Below, in pieces: positions 12,196 through 24,800 of a DNA stretch of 64,000 nucleotides. This DNA is from Sarcocystis neurona. Taxonomy: Eukaryota > Apicomplexa > Conoidasida > Eucoccidiorida > Sarcocystidae. The translations under genes were made by a program, and so were the position numbers. Where the stretch lies: positions 1,673,029 through 1,737,028 of the forward strand of contig KL647296.1 in the NCBI GenBank assembly GCA_000727475.1, given 5' to 3'. The notes below the pieces were generated by a model. It did no database searches, was not told the origin of the DNA, and saw nothing but the letters and a program-made list of their open reading frames with translations. Position 1 is the first letter of the stretch. Every line of letters starts with the position of its first letter.

Positions 12196-15100
12196 TCACC
12201 AGGAGGCGCGTTCTTTATCGGGAGTAGTGAAGATGACGTACGAGCTTTGCTGCTGCTGCTGCTGCACAGTGTGTGCGTACTCGTGCTGCTGCAGGGGGTC
12301 TGCACCAGTAGCAGCGACAAGCACACCAAATGTATTGTGCCAGAGAGGGTGGCCCCGCAGCGACTGGATATACTCCTCTCCGCCTTGCTGCTGCTGCTGC
12401 AGCCCGTGATCAGCTGTGCGTATGCTGCCACGTGCATGCGTTGTGTCTCTGCGTACATGTGTGCGCGGGGCAAAGTACGTGCGTGAGCTGCTGCCTGGTG
12501 TTGCTGCTTCTCCGCTTCGTTGCGTTCCGTCTCCACGACGTGACGCAGCAACAGCAACAGGAGGCTGATGCGCCTCTACCAGTCTCAGCAGATGCTCCAC
12601 GTGTAGCTGCTGCACCACGAACTCACACAGCCCATCCCACCAGTCTTGAACCACTAAACCGCGAATTCTTTCTCTGAGAGCCGCCGCTACGCCTGCGTGT
12701 GTGACTGCAGCTGCTGCGTCCGCGTGTGCAGCAGCTGCTGCCGCGTACAGCTGCTGCTGCTGCTGTTGTGCCCCAGTCGGCAACACATCCGAGGAACACG
12801 CAGCAGCAGCGGCAGCCGTGCGCAGTGAATTTGTTGTGTACGACTCTGTCTCCCTCTCTACAGAGTTCTCTTCTACGTACTCCTCCTCGTCGGAACTGCT
12901 CTCTGTCTCGTCTCCGCCACGCGCCGCCACTGCTCCACCAGCAGCCCCCCGCGCGACAGCAACAGCAGCATCAGCAGCAGCAGCATCAGCAGCAGCAGCA
13001 GCGCCAGCAGCAGCAGCAAGCCAGCGCGTCCTCGCAACGCTACTTCCGTTCCGAGCAGCACGGACTGCTGCAGCAGCAGCAGAAGTGAAACTGGGTCTCC
13101 GACTAGTATTACTACCAGCAGCAACTGCATGTGAGTCTCTTTGGCTTCTGAGGAGACCTATGGACGTGCCTACTACCTGAGCAGCTCGAAGGAGGAAATC
13201 CTCTCCGGTGTCAGCATACTCGGCCGCACGTTGTCCCAGTACCTGCAGCAGTTCTGACTGAATAATCGGTCTGAGTGCTGCACGTGCTGCCTCTGTGGCT
13301 CCACTCGCGGCGGCAGCTGCTGCTGCTGCTGCGCCTGCCGCTGCTGCTGCTGCGCCCGCGGCTGCAGCAGCAGCTCCCGTTATGCCCAGCAAATTGCCAC
13401 GTACGCATGCTGTGATGGATCGCACTGACTCCTCTAGCTCCACTACAAGCAAGCGACGTAAATCCCATGCTGCCACGGCAGCCGCCGCCGCGCCTCCTGC
13501 GTTCGACTGCGCAGCAGTTACTGCTGCTGCTGCAGGCGAGAGCAAAAAATCGAGCCCGCCCCTTCCATCGTCTGCATATGCGTGCAGGTGAGTCTCCCTC
13601 CCCACTGTTTCTCGTCCGTCTCGCTCGACGTAGACGCGCCCTCCCCTTCTGCGCCTCCTCCCCTCCCCACTGCTGCTGCTTCTGCTTCTTCTTCTTCGCC
13701 TGCTGCCGCGAGCGGTACTGCTCGCACCCCTGCCGTCCCCTCTGCCATTGCTGCTGCTGCGGCGGCCGCGTTGCGACGTCGCTCTGCTGTCCGCCCAGCT
13801 GCTGCTGTCGCTCTCAGAGAGAAACGGGCAACCTCTGTAGCTTACCGTATCGACGCTGCTGCCCTCTGCTGCGCGCAGGAGCCGCACGTGCGTTTCCTCG
13901 GTGCCTGCAGTAATGATAATATTGCCCCCTTTCAAATAGAGCGACCTTCTAAAATTCGTCGCAGGGCTGCTGCTTGTCGAAGGAAGCGAGAATGACAAAG
14001 GCAGCGGTCTACAAGCAGGCAAAGCGTACTGCTGCAGGACTGTATCAACACCAGAACATAGCAGCCACCGGTCGTCGTCCGAGAAGGCGCACATCACATT
14101 AAGCGATCCCGTATAAAAACTCTGCAGCGGGCCACGACACCGTCGTGCTGTATCTTCCTCTCCTCTTCCTCCTGCTGCCGCGTCGCCAGCAGCCCAGTCC
14201 ACTGCTCCCGGTGTCCCTCCTCCCGCCGCCACCAGTCTCCCTCCCAGTCGTCCTCTCCCTGCCGCTGAAGCTGCTGCTGCTGCTGTTGCGCTTCCGCCAC
14301 CCCCCCCTCCTCTTCCTCTTCCTTCTCGCGTTTCTGCACGCCTTCCCTCCCCCAGAAGCAGCCCACTGCGGCCGTCTCTTCTTCCCGCTGCGGCGGCGCG
14401 CGTCCTCGTCGCCGCGGCCGCCGCAGCGGCAGTACTGCCATGGGTCGCAGCGGGCATCGAAGGGAACGGCTGCCGCAGGTCCCACAGTTTGCACGTGCGA
14501 TCAAAAGAAGCAGTTGCGAAGAGAAAAGGCGAAGTCGAGGAAAATCGAACGGTATTGATGCACCTGTCATGAAGCTGCTGCAGCAGCTGCAGCAGCTTCC
14601 CCGTGTGCACATCGTACAAGGCGACATGTGAGCTGAATCCGGACAGCAGCAAATAGTCATCCGTCTGATTTACTGACAAAGAGCTTACTTGCTGCTTGAA
14701 CGATTCCCCGCTATGAACTACCCGCAGATGTCCCTCTGCAGTCCCCTTCCATCTGCTCTCCTCCCCCCACCCATCTGCAGCAGAGCCGCAACTGCTGCTG
14801 CTCCTGCGACTGCTGCTGCTGCCGCGACGACGGTCGACGCTGTCGCCTGCTCGTCGAGAACGGGCGCAAGGCAGATGCAGCCGCCGCCGACCCCATGTGT
14901 TGCTGCTTTCTGCTGCGTCTTCTTCTTCTGTGTCGGAGGAGTAGCTGGCAGCCGCTGAGGCTGCTGCATGGCGTCCGCCCGGCCCCTGCGGCTCTCCGCA
15001 GCGCCAGGCAACAAAGCGAGGCGTCCCGGTGCTGCTCGCGCAGCAGATGAATCGATTCAGATGCTGCCGCAGCCACGCCAAGCCGAGGATGCTTCCCTTG

Positions 15101-15877
15101 TCAACCGCTGCGCTGCAGAGGCAGCGATCTGTCAGCGCGTCTACTACGCAGACCTGCGGTCCGTCCGCATGCATCACAGCGAAGCGCAACACCGGGAAAT
15201 GCGCTGGGACTGCGCGCCTCAAGCGGCAATACATAGCATGCAGCAACAGCAGGACGGGACAAATAAAACAGATTAATAAGGTCCAGAAGCAGCTGCAGGA
15301 GGACACGCTACTACTGCAAATGGCATGCGTCCTTCGCCGCCGTAGCCGCAGCTGCTGTTGCAAAAAACCCGACAGCAGCAGCAGAGCCGGTCGCCGCGGA
15401 AAAGCAACAGATCACTTGCGCCGCCAACAGCAGCAGCAACGGCGACAGCAGCAGCAGCAGTAGCCGTCGCAGCACAAGCAAGAAGACATACCAGTTGCAC
15501 CACCCACAGCAGCAACAGCAGCAGCACCACCGACAACCGCACCGTCAGCAGCAGCGGTCGCAAAACGCGCAATAACGTACCATTTACACCTTCGACTGCA
15601 GAAGCAAAAGCAATAGCACCAACAGCAGCAGCAGCAATACCAGTAGCAGCAGTACCAGCAGCAGCAATATCAGCAGCAGCAGTAGCAGCAACAGGAACAG
15701 CACCAATAGTAGCAGCAGTAGCAACAGCAGCAGCAACAGCAAGAACAACAGCGGCGTACCTGGCCATCCTTGTGGCCCGTCAGAAGGGCATGCGGTAGTT
15801 GCGGATGAAATTCGAATTGTCGTGCATTTGCACTCGTCCGCAGCACTTTCAACCGCCAGCGGCCTCGTACCTGCTCT
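12196..15877 (-). CDS. WD40-repeat C-terminal region of a giant protein
   Basis: These exons encode beta-propeller repeats, a protein-interaction scaffold. The minus-strand model has an upstream exon ending at 15750 and exons 15209-13846, 13506-13158, 12692-12580 and 12396-12196 (TGA stop). Introns are 540, 339, 465 and 183 nt, all GT-AG and phase-consistent, but the donors at 15749 and 13157 are weak. Landmarks in order: FEFHPQLPHALLTGHKDGQV at 15.75-15.86 kb; SILGLAWLRQHLNRF; HVALYDVHTGKLLQ at about 14.6 kb; SPFLFATASFDRTCKLWDL at about 14.5 kb, a textbook WD repeat end; NVMCAFSDDDRWLLCSG; GGNIIITAGTEETHVRLL; VAAWDLRRLLVVELEESV; and a tail YIQSLRGHPLWHNTFGVLV. Long Ala and Gln runs interrupt the propeller. 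From memory, a plant-type F-box/WD40 family has a similar repeat order, which would fit the F-box island upstream at 30.4 kb; that link is inference. Confidence 0.75.
15210..15749 (-). other. Intron with CTG on the sense strand
   Basis: The intron between the first visible WD40 repeat and the next exon is filled with interrupted CAG on the plus strand, so CTG on the sense strand. Read through, it would give a Cys-rich nonsense tail and a stop at 15670. The donor is ambiguous: CAG-GTACGC at 15756 is the stronger site, but the one at 15749 keeps the frame and completes DGQVRR-Phe. Confidence 0.55.
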
Positions 15878-18800
15878 GCCCGACTTTCCTCTTGTCTCCT
15901 GCGGCTGCTGCGGTAGCTGTTGCTGCTACTCCTGCTGCTGTTCCTGTAGCTGCTGTGATTGTTGCGGCTGCTCTCCTCCTCCTCCTCCTGTGCGCGTTGC
16001 ACCACCGGGTCGTGCAGGAGCTCACCTGCACCAGAAGCAGCGGCAGCAAAAGCGGCGGCACTTCCCCCGTCCTCCATAGCGGCGAGAGCACTACGGCCTG
16101 TGTTTCTCTGTTCTTCTGCTGCAACAGCACCAACAGACCCAGCTGCTGCAATGTCGGTAGCAGCAGCACCGGTAGAAACAGGTGTATGTACAGCAACTGC
16201 ACGTGCCGCTGCAGCAGCAGCAGAAGCCCCCGAAGCACCATTTATGGGAGCAGCAGCGACAGCAGCTGCTGCTGCACTTCCTTTTCCTGCAGCTGCTCCC
16301 ACCCTGCCCATAACGGCAAGGTCCACCAATCCTAACGCGCCTTCTGCGGCAGCTGTAGCAGCAGCAACCATCTCCCCAGCGGCAGCGGCAATGCTGCACG
16401 GCGCATCTGCTTCACCCGTCCGCGCCGCAGCAGCGGCAGGCGAAACAGCCGAAGCAGCAGCAGCAGCACCAGAGGAAGCAGCAGCGGCACTCTCCGTGGA
16501 AGCAGCAGCAGCGCTATCGCCCGAAGCAGAAGCAGCAACGCCATCAACGGAAGCAGCAGCAGCACCGCCACCAGCTGAACCAGCAGCAGCGCCACGAAAC
16601 GCAACATTTGCAGCACCACCAGGGGAAGCAGTGGCAGCCGCAGCGGCGGCCGCAGAAGGGGAAGCAGCGATAAGAACAACAACCGAAGCATCCGCAGGAG
16701 CGGCGCCAAGGGAAGCAGCACTGAGAGCAGCAGAGGCAGCATCGAACGGGACACCGGCGGACGAAGCAGCAAGGCATGTGGGCGGAGTCAGGCAATCTTT
16801 ACAAGCACCTCCTGCAGCTGCATTAACCCCTTTTAGTGAATTTCGTCCCGTTCTGCTGCTGTTTTTCTGCTGCAGCAGGACGTCCCTCTGTATTGAACCA
16901 GTCTTCCTCGATGCTCCTTTTGTCCCTTCGTCAGCAAACAGTTCTCTCTTCCCGATACACAGACTGCTTCTTCTGCTTCTCCTGCTGCCGCTGCCTTCGC
17001 TGCTGCTGTTGCTGTAACTTCTGCTCCTGCAGCTACTAAAGCTTCTTCTACAGATGCTGTTGGTATTTTTGCTGTTCTTCGTTCGGCAGCTTGTGCGGCT
17101 GCAGCTTCTTCTTCTCCTCCTGCTGCTGTCACTTGCCTTGTCGTCCCTCCTGCTGCTGCTGCTTTGGGGTGCGTGCTGCTGGTGCTGCTGCAGCCAGTCC
17201 AGCTCCTTTGAGTTTTGATGAACAGCAGCATCTTCGGCTGCATGCAGCAACAACCCACTCTCTCCTTCTGCGGCAGCAGCAGCAGTTCCTATCGAAGCTC
17301 CGTCTCCGCGTCGTTCTTCTCGGTCCCTTCTTCGCTGCTGCTGCAGCTCGTGAGGCAGTTCAGAGGGACAGGACGGTGAAGGCATGCCACAAGTCGCATG
17401 CTCGCTTGATTCAACAGCTGCTGTCATTTCTCTTGCTGCCGCCTTTTCCGCTGCTTCTGCGTCGCCTGCCGCAGCTGTTGCTGCTTTCCCCGCTGCTGCT
17501 ATACCTGCTGCTGCGTCTCCTGGAGTTGCTGCGCCGCTTGCTGCCGTCCCTGTGGCGTCTGGTGTTGCAGCTGCTGCGTCTGCTGCTATCGCAGCTGCTG
17601 CTGCTCTCATTGGCTTTGTTGCTGCTCTGACTGGCTCTGCCACTGCTACTAGAAGAGGCGCATGAACACCTGCTGCGTGGAGCGCTTCAGCAGGTGCTTC
17701 TCCCGCTGCGCCTTCTGTGGCTCCTTGTCCTCCCTCAGTTGCTGTTGCTGCACGGCTCGCATTACCGAGTTTGTCTGTTGCGCCTGCACCTCCGCCCTCC
17801 TGACGCTGCTGCACGTCACCCAGTTGCTTCTGGGTCGGTTGCTGCATCTCGGGCTGCTGCCTTGGCTGCTGCTGCTGCTGCCTTGACTGCTGGTGCTGCT
17901 GCATTGGCTGCTGCTGCTGTTGCTGCTCCTGCTGTATCTGTGCGCCTTGTGGCGCAGCTGTTGGTGGTTCCAGCAAAGGCCAGACGCAAGAAGAGGAAGC
18001 AAGAGAAGCGCCAATTCTGTCATGTTCCCGCAGCAGCAGCCAAGTTGGTGCACCTGCAGCCGCAGATGCTTCTGTGACAGCACGTAAAGAAGCAAGCCAC
18101 TCGTCTGCTGTTGCTGTCGTTGCTGCTGCTGCCGGGAGTGTTGTTACTGCTGTTGCTGCTGCTGCAGTGTCGCTTTTATGTGATGCCGCAGGCGCGCCGC
18201 AGCAGTTCCGCCGTTCTCGCTTTTGCTGGTTCTGCTGCGGCGGGAGGGCCTCCTGCTGTCTCACCAGGTGTTGCTGTTGTCCCTGCTGCTGCTGCTGCAG
18301 GCCGCCGCAGCGGCGAGGGAGGCGATGGGCCTGCAGCAGCAGCGGAGCCTCGTGAGCAGCGGGGTCGAAGGCGATGCTGTCTGCAAACAGCAGCAGCTGC
18401 TCTCCGGTACTAAAGCGACAGTCGTCTACGAGGCGGGCATGCGCCGCAGGTTGCTGCTGTTGCTGCATGCAGACTCGCAGAAATTCAGGCAGCGTCGGCT
18501 CAGCAGCACCACAGCGCCAAGACGACTCTCTGCCGCCGTTGTAACAGCCGCTGCTGCTGCAAGAGTTCAAGCTTCCGCAGTGGCAGTAGTAACCGGAGGC
18601 GCTGCTGCTGCAGTAGGAGGTGGAGAAGCGGCCGCCACTGCAGAATAAGGAGGAGGAGAGGCCGCTGCTGCTGCTGCTGCCCAGCGCAGGCGTAGCATAC
18701 AGCCACACTCGCAGCAGGGGAAGGGGCAACGATGCATGTGCAGGGCGCCGCTTCTCGACTTCCCGTTGCTGCTTTTTCTCCTGCTGCTCGCCCCGCCGTG

Positions 18801-21800
18801 CTGCCCGCTGTCGCTGCTGCTGCTGCATTGATCGCTCCCTCTGCAGCAGAACGTGTCGCTGAGACATCGGCTTCTGCTGCCGCTTCTCGTCTTCACTCCG
18901 CAGCAGCAAGCAGTTGGCAGAGCAGCAACCTGCAGGAATTTCGCCAGCGCCGAAAGCGGTGGCAGCAGCGTCAGCACTGGTCGCTGCAGCCTGCTGCTGC
19001 TCTTCCTGCAGCAGCGGACCGTTTCTTCTTCGATCGCACAACGTGGCGAAAATGTTGATCAGCAGATCTTCCACCGTTGCGTCTCGCCGCAGCAACAACC
19101 CCACACTCTCTGTGTCGCCTCCTTCGCGGTGTGGCCACAGGTACGCGTCTCTACTGCCGTCTCTCCGCTTCGCTCTCCTGCTCCACCCCTTAGCGGTGCT
19201 CCCGCTGCTGCTCCTGGGGCTGCGGGTTCTCTGGCTGCTTCTGCTGCAGCAAACGACGCTCGGCGAGGAGCCGGTGCAGCTGCCGCAGCTGGTGCTGGAG
19301 TTGCTGCTACACCACTGCGCTTGGCTGCCCTGGCGGCTCGACCACACGCTGTTGTTGCTGCCGCTGCTGCAGTGCTGACCACGCCTGCCGCTGCCGTTCC
19401 GTCTTCCTTCTCCTTCTCCTCGCGTTCCCCTGCTGCGGCTGCTGCTGTCGCTACAGCAGCTGCTGCGCCTCCCGTCGCCGTCTTCGCTGCTGCTGCAGGG
19501 TCTATCTGCGCACGATAGCAGCACGCGAGGCAGACGAACGTACAGCAGCAGCAGAGCCAGCGGCCGCAGCAGCGGAAGCCGCTGCTGCTGCAGCAGTCGT
19601 TGATGCAGCACTGCGCGTAACACCCGAGGGGGAGCTGGGACTACCTGCTGCTTCTTCTCCCCACACACTTGCTGCTGCTCGAAGTCCAGATGGAATGCAC
19701 CACCTTCGCATCTTTGGTGCTGCTGTTGCCGCGCATCCCGCCGATCCACGCACTGCAGGACGTTTGGCTGCTGCTGCTGCTGCTGCTCCTGCAGTGTCTG
19801 CTGCTTCTCGACGTGTCGCCGACTTTGTTGGCCCCCCACCTGCTGCTGCAGCTGCTCCTGCGGTTCGCAGCTCTTCAGTTGCTGCTTCTCCGCCCACGCC
19901 GCCGGTGCGTGCTGCTGCTCTTCGCACGTCTGCGGCTGGCTTTCGTCCTCGTAGATCTGCTGCTGCAACGGCTGCCGCTGCTGTGCGCCCCGTCGTTGTC
20001 TCTCTTCAGTAACGGGGCCCCCCTGCCTGTTTCTGCCGTCTCCTCTCTTGCTACTCGCTGCTCTCGGCATGCACGAAAAGCGTGCAGCAGCCGTTCTGCG
20101 ATGTATCTTCCCTCTGCGCGCCGAGAAACCGACGACGGGTCTGCTTTGCTGTAGCTGCCGCCTCTCCTCCCGCTCTTCGTCCGGCTGCTGCTGCGGCGGC
20201 CCCCCCACAGTAGAGAGGCCGCTGCTGCTCTTCCGCTGCGGACGAGCGTTCTGTTCTCTTGCAGCGACTGCTGCGGCTGCAGTTGTCCCCTGCCGATCTG
20301 CTGCACCGCCCTGGTCTTGCTGCTCCCGCAGCCGGTCAACAACACGCATCACCTGCTGTCGCTGCTGCTGCTCCTCTTGCCGCAGCACGTCACGCCATGC
20401 AGCGGCTTGCTTCTGCGCGAACAACTGCTGACGTTCTAGGCGCCTCTCGACCTGCCGCTTCTGTGTTTCTCCCTGCTGCTCCTGCTCCTCTTCCTTCTGC
20501 TGCTGCTGCGGCCCACTCCGCCGATTCTCCTCTTCGTCGTCCAGTTCCCCCAGCCATGTCTGCAGCACACGCCGTTCTTGTTGCTTTTGCTGCTGCACTA
20601 CTTGCTGCTGTAGGGGGCGTTGCTGCTGCTCCGCCTGCCGCGCCTGCTGCTGCATCTCCTGCCGCACCTGCTGCTGCGCCCCATAGCATGCCCGCGCCGC
20701 CGCAGCCGGCACGCCGTTGAATTTTGCCGCCGCAGAAGAAGAACCAAAATCAACTTCCCCGGGAACCAGCGCAGCCGTAGGCGCACCAAAACCGCAAGGG
20801 CGCGCAAGAGGAGCAGCAGCAGCGGCAGGAGCCGCAGTACGAGCAGCATCAGCAGAATGCAGAGGAAAACCAGCAGCAGGCGCAGCTGTAAGAGCAGCAG
20901 CAGCAGTAGAAGGCAGAGAAGAGCCAGCAGCAGGAGCAGCAGTAGGAGCAGCTGCAGCAAAAGGCAGTGGAGAAGCAGCGGTACCGGGAGGAGCAGGAGC
21001 AGCAGTGAGAGCACCTGACACCAGAGGAGCGACACAAGAGGAGTGTGAAGCAGCAGGAAATACAGCAGCAGCCGCAGCAAGCGCGCCAGCAAAAGCAGGA
21101 GGAGGTGCAGCAGCAAGGGCAGACGAATATGCAACAGCAACAGATGATGCAGCAACGGTCCTTTGATATATGCTGTGTGGCTGCGATGTCGTTGCTGCTT
21201 TGTGGGATTTGAAGTCCCTGCTGCAGCGCGGCCGCCCCTGCTGCTGTACTTTTCTTCTTTGCTGCTTCTGCTTCTTTTTCTTCTTCCTCCGGCGCTGCGG
21301 CTGGCGCATGCGCCGCTGCTTCTGTCTCTGCTTCTTCTGCCGCGGCGTTGCAGCAGCAGCAGCAACACCCAGCGAGGAAGAAAGGGACGCACCAGCAGCT
21401 GCGGCTGCTGCAGGAACGTCGAGTAGGCTGCTGCGTACATCGTCGAACCCCTTCTTCGCAATGTAAGAAGCTGCTCCTGCTGCTACGGCTGCAGCAGCAC
21501 TCGCGCTGCCAGTGGTGAGCAGCATCAGCCATCCGAAGGCCGCGGCAGCAGCTGCAGCTGCTGCAGCAGATCGCATTTTCCCGCCGTTGAGCAGCGTCGC
21601 GCTGCAGTAGCAGTGCGCAGCAGGCACTCGCCAGCGGCGTGTCACTGCTCCTGCTGCTGCTGCTGCAACCGTTGCTGCTGCTGGTGACAGCAACCCCACC
21701 GCTGCTGCTAAGCGCCTTGCTGAGACGCCCAGCATTAGGAACACGTCGTCTCCTCCTTGCTGCTGCTCCACTACCCAGCTCTTCTCTTCCCCTGCCGCGG

Positions 21801-24800
21801 CTTCTCCTCGCAGCAGCCGCTTGTTCTCTGGCTTCACAGCAAACTCCTGTCCCGCCGCTGCTGCTGCGGCGGCTGCTTTCGCCTCGACGGCTCCCGCTGC
21901 AGCTGCTTGTGCGCCCGACCCGAGTTCTCCGTCTTTTGGTGCTGCTTCTGCTGCAGGACAAGCTTCGCCTCCTGTTGCGATTTCTGCTGCTCTCAGTGTT
22001 CCTCCTGCTCCTGCTGCTGCTGCTGCTCCTTCCGCCGCTGTTGCTTCGCCTGCAGGGGCGTCTTCTGCTGCTTCGCCAGCTGCCGCTTGTGCGGCTGCTG
22101 CTGCGGCAACTGCTGCAGGACCGCCTCCCTCTCTGCTCAACACGCCTAGAACGTCGGCCAGCACGGCCTCCACAGCAGCAACAAGAGCGCTGCGCTTATC
22201 GTCGCCGCATGAGCTATCCTCTTGCCGCGTTTCGCACGCGCTTCGTCTGCTGCTGTGGCTGCCGCTGCTGCTGCCGTTGCTACTCTGACAAGTGTCGCTG
22301 TAGCTGCTGCTGCCGTGGCTGCTGATGCTGCCGTCGCTACCGCTGCTGCTGCTGCTCGTGTCGCCCCTGTTCTTGTCGCCCCTGTTGCCGGTGCTGCTGT
22401 TGCTGGGGCAGGGGTTGTTGTTCCTGTTGCTGGGGCTGTTGCTGATGCAACGGCTGCTGCCGACGCAGTCGCCGCTGCTGTTGCTTCTGCTACCGCTCAT
22501 GTTGGCAGCAGCGCCCACGTCGCTAAGTGCTGCAGCAGCGCAGGCGGAGGCTGTCCAGCTCCTCGCGTGTTTCTCTGCTGGAGCAGCGGCAGCAGACGCA
22601 GCAACAGCAGCAGCAGGCGACGTGCTGGTCCTGCGTCTCTGCTGCATGAGGCAGCTGTATGCTTGCACATCTGCTGCTGCTGCTTCAGCAACCCTATTAG
22701 GGGCCTGCTTGCTCCTCCTGAACTGCTGCTGGTGCACAGCAGCACCAGGTGCAACAGGAGCACGCCTGCTGGTGTTGCTCACTGCTCTTCGTTCCGCTGC
22801 TGCTGCTGCGCCTTCCGTCGATGCTCCTGCTCCTCCCGCTCCTGCTGTTGCCGCCACAGCATCTGCTGCGGATCCCGCGGCTTCTTCGCGAGCTTCCGCT
22901 TCCTTTGCTGCTGCTCTTACGAACGTCGCAGTCGACAAGAAGCCAGAAGCAGCACCCCTCTGCTGCTGCCGACCTTCCTCCGTCTTCATCCATCGCCTGC
23001 TGTTGTGCGGCAGAGGGGCCAAGCTCTGCTCGCACTGCTCTCCCTCAGCAGACTGCAACTGCTGCTGCCTCACTGCAGCAGCACCTTCTCCAACAGCCAT
23101 CTGTAGCAGCTGCTGCCGCCCACCCGAATACCTCGCAGTTCTCTCCGCGTGTAGCAGCTGCTCCTGCTCCACCTGCTGCGGATGCTTGGTTCTGTACTGC
23201 TGCCGCTTCTTCTGTTGGTCCTCCGTCTGCGCCATTCCCTGTGCCTGTTGCTTCTCCTTCTGCTGTTCCTCTTCCTCCTGCTTCTCCTCCTGCTGCTTGT
23301 GCTGCTGCTGTTGTACGTGAGACAGGTCCGCGTGGACGAAGGCGCGATATCTGCGTCTGGCTGCTGTTGCTGCTGCAGTGAGCATGCCCTGCATCAGCGC
23401 GTCAGTCCAAGTAGCGAGCTTGTCCACATTCCGTCGAGCGACAGCAGCAGCAGCACCCGCTCCTGTATCTGTTGCTGTCTCACTCTTCCTTGCTGCTGTT
23501 TGAAGCCTCTCCTCATCCTCTGCTACTGCAGCTGCTGCTGTCAACGCTGCTTCCGAACCGGCGCCTGCTGCCCCGTCGTAGACTGCCTCCGTCTCCTCTG
23601 CTGTGGCTCCTGCTTCTGCTGTTGTGCCTCCCGCTCCTGCTGCCCCACGTGCTGCTCCGCCTGCTGCTGCTTCTGCTCCTGCAACTGCGCCTGCAGCTGC
23701 AGAGACTGACTCTGCGTCTCCTGCTGTTGTTCCTCCTGCCCCTGCTGCTCCAACTGCGGCTGCTCCTGCTCCTGCACCCGCTTCAGCAGTCGCGGCTGCT
23801 CCTGCTGATGCGCCGTCACATGCTGCCGCTCCTGCTGCTGTACCTGCTGCCCGCTGCGCTGCCACCATGGCTGCTGCTGCAGGCGCTGCTGCAGTTCTTG
23901 TTCGCGTTCTTGCAGCTGCTGCTCCGGCAGCTGAAGGACCGTGAACTGGCGAAGTGGTCGCTAGTGCAGCTGCTTCTTCTTCATCCTCTTCGCCTGCTCC
24001 GAGCGTAGTAGGGTCGCTCTGCAGGACGTAGGCAGCTGCAGCAAGGAGGGCTGCAGTGGCAGCAGCAGCTCCTTCTGCGCTTCCTCTCGCAGCAACAGCA
24101 GCCGTAGCAGCAGCAGCAGCGCCGAAGGCTACTGCAGCAGCACCGGAGGCATAGACGGCAAAGAGTGACGAGGCCAGCAGCACGCCTGCTGCTGCTGCTG
24201 TGGGGTGCAGCGACAAAGGCTCCATCGCAGTTGATAGTGCCGCTGCAGCTGCCTGCCGAAGCGCACTCAAATCCAGCTGTTCGTCTTCCTCTCCGCTTTC
24301 TTCTCCGCCCTCTTGCCGCTCTTCCTTCTCTCCTTCTTCTCGCTGTTCTCCTGCCGCGCACGCAGGAGCAGCAGAAGCAGCAGCAGGACATGCTGAAGCA
24401 GAAGCGGAAGCGGTAGCAGCCTCCTGTGGTGCATCTTTGCTGCTCCTCCCTGGTCGACGCTGCTGCTGCGCTTCGTCCTGCTGCTGCTTCCCCACCAGAT
24501 GCGTGCGAAGTCTCTGCTGCTCCTGCTGCTGCTCTTGCTCTTGCTGTCCTCGCTCTTGCTGCTCGTGCTGCTTCTCTTGCCGCAGCTGCTCTTGCCGGTC
24601 GGCGGCCCGCTCGAAAGATCCAACCTTACTTGCAGTAGCACCAGGGATCCCCTCTGCTGCGACTGCTGCTGCTGGTGGGAGACAGGCCCCACCTGCTGCT
24701 GCAACGGGAGCAGCTGACTCAACGTGCTGCACGAAGCTTCCGGCAGTCCCAGCAACAGCGACGCTACAGGCAGCAGTCGCACCAACGTCAATAGGAGCAG

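Noticed and set aside
15210..15749. Cys-rich tail in the frame of the first WD40 repeat
   Set aside because: CTG read in the TGC frame; the WD40 frame resumes in phase after a GT-AG intron.
20598..21961. Long Arg/Ser-rich and Leu-rich frames in the other phases and on the plus strand at 17-26 kb
   Set aside because: They are shifted or antisense readings of the same CAG repeats. Islands with normal residue variety are mainly in the minus-strand frame reported, with exceptions noted.
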